Positions 1-7,903 of a stretch of 64,000 bases of DNA are shown one piece after another. The notes under the pieces were generated by a model. That model had not been told where the DNA came from and did not search any database. It saw only the letters and a program-made list of their open reading frames with translations. Position 1 is the first letter of the stretch. Each line of letters opens with the position of its first letter. Source of the DNA: Xenococcaceae cyanobacterium MO_188.B29 (GTDB lineage: Bacteria; Cyanobacteriota; Cyanobacteriia; Cyanobacteriales; Xenococcaceae); contig JASJDI010000002.1 of the NCBI GenBank assembly GCA_030065155.1, positions 1 to 64,000 on the forward strand, in the 5' to 3' direction. A program made the translations under genes and the position numbers.

Positions 1-140
1 CAATTGGCAGCACAACGACAGGAATTTCACCTGTAAGTTACATTAGTTATTCAGATGTCTAGGTTCTGAACGGGTGGTTTTCAATTTTTATAATTGATTA
101 GCACCCAACAAGTCGCACTATTACTTATTACTTATTTAAA

Positions 141-1346
141 TTACATTCCTCTTAAAGCATTAATCGGATCGAGTTGAGCAGCTTGTTTGGCAGGAATAAC
201 ACCAAAAATCAAGCCAATACTGCCAGAAACTCCTGTAGCCAGAATAATTGCGGATATAGGTACTGAAGCTGGTACGGGAGTAAATGCACCAACAATAATT
301 ATGCTAACAATACTAATACCAGTACCGATCGCGCCACCAACAACAGAAACAATAATCGATTCAATCAAAAACTGAATTAAAATTGCCGATTTCGTCGCAC
401 CGATCGCTTTACGTAAGCCAATTTCTTGGGTACGTTCTTTAACAGAAACCAGCATAATATTCATAATACCAATACCGCCTACTAATAGAGAGATTCCCGC
501 GATTGCAGTTAAGACTAAACTTAGTGCGCCTGTAATATTAGCCATTAAGTCTTGCATGGATTTATTGGCAAAAACATTAAAGTCTCTTTTGCCATGTCTG
601 CGGGTCAAAATATTAGTAGCTTGGAAAGCAGCAGCACGGATACTATCTCTATTTTGGGCAGAAAGTTCTAAATAATCGATGGGAATACCATTAGGACTTC
701 TTTTCCCTAATAGTTGTTCTGCCATGGTGGTAATAGGAATATAAACCGTCTCGTCGGGATTTACCCCCAAAGATGCCCCCTTAGCTTTCATGAACCCAAT
801 TACCTGAAAACTCAAGCCATTAATTTGAAATGTTTTTCCTAAAGGGTTTTGATTGCTAAACAGTTTATTCGCGATCGATGCCCCTAAAATAGCAACTTGG
901 CTATTCTGCTTTTCATCTATTGAAGTAAAAAAGTTGCCCTGCTGCATATTAAGATTGCGGACATAAAGTATACCTGGAGTTGTTCCCATCACATCTGCAT
1001 TGAGAGAGCGTCCCTGATAAGATAAAAGTAGATTACTACTAATCTGGGGTGCAACTTCCTTTACAGATGGTGCTTGGACTACAATAGCTGCTACATCTGA
1101 TAAAACTATTTCTGCTGCTTCCTCTGATAATCCCGAACTATTAGCCTCGGAAGCATAAATTGTCAGTTGATTTGGACCAAAAGCTTCTAACTGTTGTTGA
1201 GTAAACTGTTTTGCCCCTTGTCCGATCGCCACAACAGCGATCGTTGAAGCATTACCGATAATAATACCCAACATAGTTAAGGCAGTACGAAATTTATTAG
1301 CAGTTAAGGTTTTAACCGCCATTTGCATATTTTCTGATAATTTCAT
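141..1346 (-). CDS. MacB/FtsX-type ABC transporter permease (no ATPase domain)
   Basis: MacB-PCD plus FtsX architecture (NKFRTALTMLGIIIG...; GGIGIMNIMLVSVKERTQEIGLRKAIGA). Start revised from 1385 to the internal ATG at 1346 because the first 13 codons overlap a palindromic repeat. Confidence 0.88.
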   Translation of the reverse strand: MKLSENMQMAVKTLTANKFRTALTMLGIIIGNASTIAVVAIGQGAKQFTQQQLEAFGPNQLTIYASEANSSGLSEEAAEIVLSDVAAIVVQAPSVKEVAPQISSNLLLSYQGRSLNADVMGTTPGILYVRNLNMQQGNFFTSIDEKQNSQVAILGASIANKLFSNQNPLGKTFQINGLSFQVIGFMKAKGASLGVNPDETVYIPITTMAEQLLGKRSPNGIPIDYLELSAQNRDSIRAAAFQATNILTRRHGKRDFNVFANKSMQDLMANITGALSLVLTAIAGISLLVGGIGIMNIMLVSVKERTQEIGLRKAIGATKSAILIQFLIESIIVSVVGGAIGTGISIVSIIIVGAFTPVPASVPISAIILATGVSGSIGLIFGVIPAKQAAQLDPINALRGM

Positions 1347-1367
1347 AATTTTCAATTCAGTAGAGAC

Positions 1368-1395
1368 GTAGGGGCGAATAGCCATTCGCCCTTAC
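1368..1395. repeat. Palindromic intergenic repeat GTAGGGGCGAATAGCCATTCGCCCTTAC
   Basis: Near-perfect inverted repeat seen directly; resembles GTAGGGGCGAAT-type dispersed repeats of cyanobacteria. Confidence 0.75.
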
Positions 1396-1406
1396 AGGGT
1401 CAAAAT

Positions 1407-2747
1407 CTATTCAACATTGACGGTGTCTACACCCATAATTTTCAAATCTTGAGGAGGAGAAATAAAAACTCGCTCGCCTGGAGTCAAACCTTCTACGATC
1501 TGAACCAGATTGCCACTAGTTATACCTAATTGAATTGGTTTAAACTCTGCTTTATTATCTTCAGCAACATAAACTCCTGTTCGTCCGTCAGGTTGAGTAA
1601 CTACAGCAGCTAAAGGAATGGCGATCGCTTCAGCAATTGGTTCGCCTACAAAAGCAAGTCTAGTATTCATTCCTGACTGTAATTTATCTTTTCCTGTAGT
1701 TAAGTCTACTTTTACCCGAAAAGAAGTAACATTGTTTTCTTTAACCGCTCTAGGTGCAATCAAACGTACTTTTCCTTTAAATATTTCATTACTATAAGCA
1801 TCTACTTTAATATCAACAGTTTGACCGAGTTTAATCTTAGAAATATTAGCCTCAGGAATTTTTGCTTCAATTTCTAAACCGCTAGAAAGTTCGGCAATAG
1901 AGGTAGAAGTTGCCCCTTCTGTATCGGAAGCTGCTGTAGTTGAATCGACAAAATCTCCTGCTTCAGCATAGCGACGAGTAATAATGCCAGCAAAGGGAGC
2001 GCGAATTTTGGTTTTGTCTAGTTGAATTTGTATATCCGCAAGTTCTGCTTTAGCTTGGGCTAATTCTGCTTTAGCTTGGGCAATTTCCTCGATACGAGAA
2101 CCTGTTTGAGCTTCTCTTAAGCTTTCCTGCTGTTCTCTTAGTCTGGCTAACTCTGCTTCTAAATTAGCTTGGGCTTCTGCTTCTTTCGTCACAAACTCAT
2201 TAAAAGAATTACGAGAAATTGCCCCCTCTTCAACTAGCAATTGATTGCGTTGTTTTTCTTCTTGATTCCGTTTGAGTCTAGCTTGAGCTACAGCAATATT
2301 AGCTTGAGCCGTAGTAACTCTGGCTTTTGCTGCTGCAATAACTTCAGAGCGATTTCCTGCTTTTATGAGATCGAAGTTAGCTTGAGCTTTTTGTACCGCA
2401 GCTTTGTATCGATCTACCTGCGCCTGTAAGCGATCGCTATCCATCCGCGCCATAACTTGTCCTTTCTCCACGCGATCGCCTTCTGTAATATATAATTCAG
2501 CTATTCTTCCTGGTTCATCGGGACTAAGATTATTAGTGCGTACTGCTTGTACTATGCCATTTGCTTGAATCTGTACCGTTAAATCTTCAGACTTTACTAA
2601 TATAGTTTGAGTAATAATTTCTGATGCACGATCGCTTTTTGTTTGCCAGTAATTAAGAATTGCGATCGTACCTATACCAACTAAAACTAAACCTCCCAGC
2701 CAAGGAAGAATTAAATTAGTCTTTTTTAAAGATAATGATTTCACCAT
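1407..2747 (-). CDS. HlyD/RND-type periplasmic adaptor subunit (membrane fusion protein)
   Basis: N-terminal TM, long coiled coil, lipoyl halves (GRIAELYITEGDRVEKGQVMARMD; IRAPFAGIITRRYAEAGDFV), C-terminal beta-barrel region. Confidence 0.92.
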   Translation of the reverse strand: MVKSLSLKKTNLILPWLGGLVLVGIGTIAILNYWQTKSDRASEIITQTILVKSEDLTVQIQANGIVQAVRTNNLSPDEPGRIAELYITEGDRVEKGQVMARMDSDRLQAQVDRYKAAVQKAQANFDLIKAGNRSEVIAAAKARVTTAQANIAVAQARLKRNQEEKQRNQLLVEEGAISRNSFNEFVTKEAEAQANLEAELARLREQQESLREAQTGSRIEEIAQAKAELAQAKAELADIQIQLDKTKIRAPFAGIITRRYAEAGDFVDSTTAASDTEGATSTSIAELSSGLEIEAKIPEANISKIKLGQTVDIKVDAYSNEIFKGKVRLIAPRAVKENNVTSFRVKVDLTTGKDKLQSGMNTRLAFVGEPIAEAIAIPLAAVVTQPDGRTGVYVAEDNKAEFKPIQLGITSGNLVQIVEGLTPGERVFISPPQDLKIMGVDTVNVE

Positions 2748-2809
2748 ATATGTAAGAAGCTGTTTGCTCTTCTTTTAATGGTTAACAGCTATCTTTTATT
2801 TAAAAACTT

Positions 2810-2870
2810 ACTTCTCTAAAGCGCATGATGCTTTATTCCTAATTTTCTTGGGACTTTAGACCTAAATTAT
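2810..2870 (-). promoter_or_regulatory. Copy 3 of a shared promoter module (GGGACTTTAGACCT box and CATGCGCT)
   Basis: Reverse complement reads ...AGGTCTAAAGTCCCAAGAAAATTAGGAATAAAGCATCATGCGCTTTAGAGAAG; matches blocks of the 5.4 kb and 7.6 kb copies and lies just upstream of the HlyD gene. Confidence 0.55.
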
Positions 2871-2888
2871 GCAAAAAGCGATCGCGAC

Positions 2889-3317
2889 CTAATCTTTCAT
2901 CGGGTAAATCGTTATTTTTACACTACCATCTAGACTGGCAATTTTTTTGATGGTATCAGCAAACAATTGATTGCTAAAAGGAAAAGGTTTTACTCCACTT
3001 TCATATCCGTAATTGAATATTTTTTGATAACAGTTATCCCAAAGTTGGCGAGATTCGGGAGATAACTTGGTAATTAATTCACAAAGGTTTAGGGTGAGTT
3101 TATCGATCGCATCTGATGAATTGAGATAATCGTAATCTAAATTAGATTCTAAGGATAACAAATAATATTTTTCTCCCTCGACTTTAATAAAACCGTTATG
3201 TAAAATAAATACTCGATCTTTTAATTCATCGTGTAACAAAGTTAAGTCTTCTTTGGAATATAGTTCCAAGTCTAAATTAATAAAGAATATTTCCCTATAG
3301 AAATTATCGATCGCCAT
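2889..3317 (-). CDS. Hypothetical protein, overlapping the response regulator gene end
   Basis: 142 aa ORF overlapping the 3' end of the upstream regulator ORF by 14 nt, suggesting translational coupling. Confidence 0.65.
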   Translation of the reverse strand: MAIDNFYREIFFINLDLELYSKEDLTLLHDELKDRVFILHNGFIKVEGEKYYLLSLESNLDYDYLNSSDAIDKLTLNLCELITKLSPESRQLWDNCYQKIFNYGYESGVKPFPFSNQLFADTIKKIASLDGSVKITIYPMKD

Positions 3318-4020
3318 TAATTAGTCCTTTATCATTGATTAATGTAACTCGATTAACCAAAAGAGCAGCTTGAGTGCGATCTCGTAAGTTCAATTTACTT
3401 AAAATACTAGTAACGTGATTTTTAACAGTTTTATCAGAAATATATAATTTTTTGGCAATTTCTCGATTATTTGCGCCTTGAGCAATTAAATTTAAAACTT
3501 CTCTTTCTCTAGGAGTCAATTCTGTTAGCTGAAGGGGAATATCTAGAATTGAATTTGATTGTTGAGGTTGTTTGGCTTTCGTAGAGGTAATAGGCGATCG
3601 ATGTAAAATTTTTTCTAGTAAACCAGAACCCATATAAGTATTACCCTTATTAACAACACGGATCGCCATCGCCAAGTCTTCTGGCGGACTCTCTTTTAGT
3701 AAATATCCTTTTGCCCCATAATTCATGGCTTGGGAAATATACTCATCATCGTCAAAAGTAGTTAGAATTAAAACCTTAATTTCAGGGAAATTTTGAGTTA
3801 ATTCTTGAGTAGTAGCGACTCCATCCATAATTGGCATCCGCACATCTAGTAAAACTACATCAGGTTGTTGCGATTTCTCTTGTAGAGAGGCGATTTCCTC
3901 TAATGCTTCCTGTCCATTCCCCGCATCCCCTACTACTGTTAAATCTTCTTGAAGTTCCAACAGACTTTTAAGTCCATGTCGGATGATGGTTTGATCGTCA
4001 ACAATAAATATACGAATCAT
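3304..4020 (-). CDS. NarL/FixJ-family (LuxR-type HTH) response regulator
   Basis: Receiver domain (IFIVDDQTIIRHGL, VVLLDVRMPIMDG) plus LuxR HTH (LTPREREVLNLIAQGANNREIAKKLYISDKTVKNHVTSILSKL). Confidence 0.95.
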   Translation of the reverse strand: MIRIFIVDDQTIIRHGLKSLLELQEDLTVVGDAGNGQEALEEIASLQEKSQQPDVVLLDVRMPIMDGVATTQELTQNFPEIKVLILTTFDDDEYISQAMNYGAKGYLLKESPPEDLAMAIRVVNKGNTYMGSGLLEKILHRSPITSTKAKQPQQSNSILDIPLQLTELTPREREVLNLIAQGANNREIAKKLYISDKTVKNHVTSILSKLNLRDRTQAALLVNRVTLINDKGLINGDR

Positions 4021-4057
4021 AATAATAGAAGTCAGGATTCAGGAGTTAGGAGTAGTG

Positions 4058-5329
4058 TCAATGATCAACTGGTAATGGTGTTTGATGGGGAATAGTAATA
4101 ATAATATTGCAACCACAATTAATTTTGCTTAATATTTGTATATTTCCCCCTAAAGCAGCAACTCTTTCCCGCATTCCTTGGAGTCCAAAACCAGTGGTAT
4201 TCTGTGTTGGATTAAAACCCTTGCCATTATCTTCAATGATTAACCGTAAATATTTAGGGAAAGTCTGTAAATTAACAATAACTTCCATAGCTTTACTATG
4301 TTTAGCAATATTAGTTAAAGCCTCTTGCACAATACGATATATGGTTAATTTGACTTCTTTTGAGAGGGGATAAGTCAAAGAATTTGTATATTGGGGAATA
4401 ATTTTAGTGTGGTAAGAAAAATCTTGAATGAGTAGATCGATCGCACTTTCTAAACTTTTTCCCTCTAAAGGATCGGTGCGGAGAGTAGCTACAGAAAGAC
4501 GAATATCTTTTAGGGCAGTAGTAACTAAGGTTTTAGCTTCTGTCAAAAACTGATAGGCTTTATTTGGGTCTTTTTGCCAAAAAGCGATCGCATTATTTAA
4601 TTGTATAGTTTGTGCGGTTAAAGCATGACCCACTGAATCATGAATTTCACGAGCGATCCGATTTCTTTCATCTAAAGTAGCCCGCTCTTCAACCAGCATG
4701 GCATATTCACGTAATTTTTGGTGGGCAACTGCCAACTTTTGGCGACTTTCATATTCTCTCAGTAAGGCATTAACCAGCATGAATACAACAGCAGAACATA
4801 AACAAAGCGTAAACAAGTTGCTGGTGATGGCAAGGCTTTTGAGCGTTGCAAATTGCTCTTGAATAATTTTCTGACTTTGTTGAATATTTTGTTGAATTTC
4901 CTGAACACTTGGATAATACAAGATCTCTAATGCCACATTAACTATTACTACCAATATTACTGCTAGCAAACGCTCTTTCTTTTCAAAAATCAGACAGCTA
5001 CGTATCACAATAATCAAATAAGGAATGAAAAAAAAATCTTGGAATAGAGAGGGCAACCCGATTAATCCCAGTTGCCAAAAAGTGTATAACCATTTGTGAA
5101 AAGTATTATTTCTAGGCAATCTTAACCCTGTCAAACCCAGTGCAATTAGACAAATTAAGCCCAATATAGGAGCAAACAAAGACTTATGAGTGGCTTGCCC
5201 ATCATAAAAAAATTTGAAGAGTAATTCGCTGAAAAATGCTGCTCCAAAAAAAATCCATTCCAAAACAAGAAAAAAGCCAAAAGGATAGGTTTTCAGTTGC
5301 CTGAGCCGATTCATATTATCATTTAGCAT
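4058..5329 (-). CDS. DesK/NarX-type sensor histidine kinase (HisKA_3)
   Basis: Multiple TM segments; DERNRIAREIHDSVGHALTAQTIQL H-box; HATPase (DNGKGFNPTQNTTGFGLQGMRERVAALGG). Confidence 0.95.
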   Translation of the reverse strand: MLNDNMNRLRQLKTYPFGFFLVLEWIFFGAAFFSELLFKFFYDGQATHKSLFAPILGLICLIALGLTGLRLPRNNTFHKWLYTFWQLGLIGLPSLFQDFFFIPYLIIVIRSCLIFEKKERLLAVILVVIVNVALEILYYPSVQEIQQNIQQSQKIIQEQFATLKSLAITSNLFTLCLCSAVVFMLVNALLREYESRQKLAVAHQKLREYAMLVEERATLDERNRIAREIHDSVGHALTAQTIQLNNAIAFWQKDPNKAYQFLTEAKTLVTTALKDIRLSVATLRTDPLEGKSLESAIDLLIQDFSYHTKIIPQYTNSLTYPLSKEVKLTIYRIVQEALTNIAKHSKAMEVIVNLQTFPKYLRLIIEDNGKGFNPTQNTTGFGLQGMRERVAALGGNIQILSKINCGCNIIITIPHQTPLPVDH

Positions 5330-5357
5330 TTATCAATATTCAATAACTTTTATAATA

Positions 5358-5392
5358 GCGATCAGGCGTAGCCTGGCAGCTTCGCTGATCGC
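5358..5392. repeat. Palindrome GCGATCAG...CTGATCGC with inner GGC-GTA-GCC hairpin
   Basis: 8-bp perfect inverted repeat seen directly, related in sequence to HIP1. Confidence 0.6.
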
Positions 5393-5405
5393 CCTGACTG
5401 TCTCG

Positions 5406-5580
5406 CTAGAGTCTCAAGTCTCAATCGGATTGTGTGGCAATAGGACTTTATTCCTAATTTATTACTTTATTCCTAATTTATTTTCGGGACAAAAATCCTA
5501 ACAGTTTTAGGAATTATGGTTCATGCGCTCTCTCTAAGCATACCTATAAGATTTTCCTTAGAAATCATCGATTACTGGAG
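5406..5580 (+). promoter_or_regulatory. Copy 1 of the shared promoter module, between the divergent HK and RTX-hydrolase genes
   Basis: Contains CTAGAGTCTCAAGTCTCAATC, AGGACTTTATTCCT (5442-5455), GGGACAAAAATCCT (5486-5499), CAGTTTTAGGAATTATGGTTCATGCGCT, TAGAAATCATC; all but a few bases recur at 7607-7763. Confidence 0.7.
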
Positions 5581-5589
5581 AATCGTTAA

Positions 5590-7569
5590 ATGAATAGAGA
5601 AGTAGCAATAATGAATCAAACAGAAGTCTCAGAAAACTTAGAACATTCACTAGAGGCAGCATTATTACAAGCAGCCCAAGATACCAATACATCTGATATC
5701 GGTGTAACTGTTGGAGTGGTTACACCAGAGGGTACATGGACTGGAGCAACTGGTATTTCTAACCTTGAAACCCAAGAAGCAACACAATCAGACGATCTAT
5801 TTAATATTGGCAGTATCAGTAAATCTTATACTTCTGCCGTTATTCTCAAGCTACAAGAACAAGGAAAACTAAGTTTAGATGACACCATAGATAAGTGGCT
5901 ACCAGAAATTGCTGCGAACATTACCAATGGTGAAAATCTAACTATTCGCCAAATCTTAAACGGTACGGGAGGACTATGGGACTATTCTAATAATGATGAG
6001 CATCTATCTGATCTTATTGCAGATTATTTATCGGGGTCTAATAGAGATTGGCAACCAGAGGAGTTAGTGGCTTATGCTTTTGGTAAACCTCTTTTTTCAG
6101 GGGCAAATTCTGGTGAGGAATGGACATACACGAATACGGGTAATGTCATTGCAGCTTTAATTGCCGAAGAATTAACAGGCAAACCTTTTGGGGAAATTCT
6201 CAGTGAAGAAATCCTCTCACCATTAGGTCTCAACAATACTTTTTTCACTACTGAAGACGTAAGTTTAGAACAGCGTGCTAGAGGTTATATGGATATCTTT
6301 ACAACCGATGGCAATATAGGGCAGGATGGAATCTTTGAGGACTATAGCAATATTAATAGCAGAAGAGCTTACGGTGCTGGTTCGATAGTTTCTAGTGCTG
6401 AAGATGTAGCAATATTTTTCGACTCCTTAGCGTCAGGAGACTTATTATCCCAAGAATCTACTGCTGAGATATTTAACTATGTCAGTACATTCCCAGAATT
6501 TGGAATATCAGAATTTGGATTGGGTGTATTTCCCCGCGAGTATCCTTGGGGAGAAACTAGAAGTATGTCTGGCAGTGCTGTGGGATATATCTCTAACGTA
6601 GATTATTTTCTGAATAGCGACATCACTATTTCTGTTTTAGCCAACCAAAATTTTGGAAGAGCAGCTTTAATTATACAAGCTTATAAAGCTTCAATTGCTA
6701 ATACTTTAGGGCTTAATGATGATTCCCCAATTAATGGTACTGAAGCTGATGACTATTTAACAGGAACATCAAACAATGATGTGATTGATGGTAAAGAGGG
6801 TGACGATATTATTATCGGCAAAAAGGGTCTAGATGCTATTGATGGAGGTGTGGGGGATGATTTTCTCTCTGGCGGTGAAGGTGATGATGTTTTGTTTGGC
6901 AAAGAAGGTGACGACAATCTCTCTGGTGGTCAAGATAATGACTTTCTCAATGGTGGTGCGGGAGATGATTTATTAACAGGTAACAGAGGCTTTGATAACT
7001 TAATTGGTGGTGATGGTAAAGATACTCTTAAAGGTGGCAAAGATGATGATGTTCTCTCTGGTGGTGCAGGAGATGATTTATTAAGAGACACCCAAGGTAA
7101 TAATGCTTTCTATGGCAACGATGGAGACGATTTGTTGTTTGCAGGTTCGGGGGATGATGCGCTTTATGGAGATGCAGGGAGCGATCGCCTGTTCGCTAAT
7201 GCAGGTAATGACCAACTTTTTGGTGGTAGCGGAGACGATCTAATCAACGGCGGTAAGGGTGATGATAACTTAATTGGAGGAGAAGGAAACGATACTTTAA
7301 TCGGTTTATCTGGCAGTAATACTCTAACAGGTAATGAAGGGAGCGATCTCTTCATGCTTTCTCTAGAAGGAACAGATACTATTACCGACTTTACCAACGG
7401 TGAAGACTTATTAGAATTACCAGAAATTATTAGTTTTGCCGAGCTTGAAATTATTCAAGGAAGTGGAGACAATCAGAGCAATACTTTGATTACTTTCGAG
7501 TCAGAAACTCTTGCTATTTTAAATGACATAGATTTAGCAGAAATTTCTCAATCCGACTTTGTTTTCTAA
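5590..7569 (+). CDS. Serine hydrolase (beta-lactamase/D-Ala-D-Ala carboxypeptidase fold) fused to RTX hemolysin-type Ca-binding repeats
   Basis: SxxK (GSISKSY) and YxN (YTNTGN) motifs in the N-terminal ~380 aa, then many GGxGxDxLxG nonapeptides. No N-terminal signal peptide obvious, consistent with type I secretion. Confidence 0.93.
   Translation: MNREVAIMNQTEVSENLEHSLEAALLQAAQDTNTSDIGVTVGVVTPEGTWTGATGISNLETQEATQSDDLFNIGSISKSYTSAVILKLQEQGKLSLDDTIDKWLPEIAANITNGENLTIRQILNGTGGLWDYSNNDEHLSDLIADYLSGSNRDWQPEELVAYAFGKPLFSGANSGEEWTYTNTGNVIAALIAEELTGKPFGEILSEEILSPLGLNNTFFTTEDVSLEQRARGYMDIFTTDGNIGQDGIFEDYSNINSRRAYGAGSIVSSAEDVAIFFDSLASGDLLSQESTAEIFNYVSTFPEFGISEFGLGVFPREYPWGETRSMSGSAVGYISNVDYFLNSDITISVLANQNFGRAALIIQAYKASIANTLGLNDDSPINGTEADDYLTGTSNNDVIDGKEGDDIIIGKKGLDAIDGGVGDDFLSGGEGDDVLFGKEGDDNLSGGQDNDFLNGGAGDDLLTGNRGFDNLIGGDGKDTLKGGKDDDVLSGGAGDDLLRDTQGNNAFYGNDGDDLLFAGSGDDALYGDAGSDRLFANAGNDQLFGGSGDDLINGGKGDDNLIGGEGNDTLIGLSGSNTLTGNEGSDLFMLSLEGTDTITDFTNGEDLLELPEIISFAELEIIQGSGDNQSNTLITFESETLAILNDIDLAEISQSDFVF
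6740..7345 (+). repeat. In-frame array of RTX nonapeptide-encoding repeats
   Basis: Repeated GGtGgtGatGAtg... codon blocks encoding GGxGxDxxx. Confidence 0.9.
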
Positions 7570-7606
7570 AAAGATCACCGTATAGAGCGATCGCTCTTTC
7601 TATTCT

Positions 7607-7763
7607 ACTAGAGTCTCCAGTCTCAATCTAATTAAGGTGGCAATAAGACTTTAGTCCTAATTAATTTTGGGACTTTATACCTAGCAGTTTTAGGAACTAT
7701 GGTTCATGCGCTTTCTGTCACCATACCGATAAGATTCGATCTAGAAATCATCAATTATTAGGG
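7607..7763 (+). promoter_or_regulatory. Copy 2 of the shared promoter module, downstream of the RTX-hydrolase gene
   Basis: CTAGAGTCTCCAGTCTCAATC, AAGACTTTAGTCCT (7645-7658), GGGACTTTATACCT (7669-7682), CAGTTTTAGGAACTATGGTTCATGCGCT, TAGAAATCATC in the same order as copy 1. Confidence 0.65.
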
Positions 7764-7903
7764 GCTATTAGTTTTTCTCATCTTGAAACTTCAAGAGATA
7801 GACATAACTAAAGCCCTTTCCTTCCTTGTCAGTAATAACTAATAACTAGAATTGACCCCCAGCAAGGGTAAAAAGATTCAATTTTGAGAAGTGCCATAAG
7901 CTA

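Noticed and set aside
7164-7397. Minus-strand ORF MVKSVIVSVPSRESMKRSLPSLP...
   Set aside because: Antisense shadow of the RTX repeat coding sequence.
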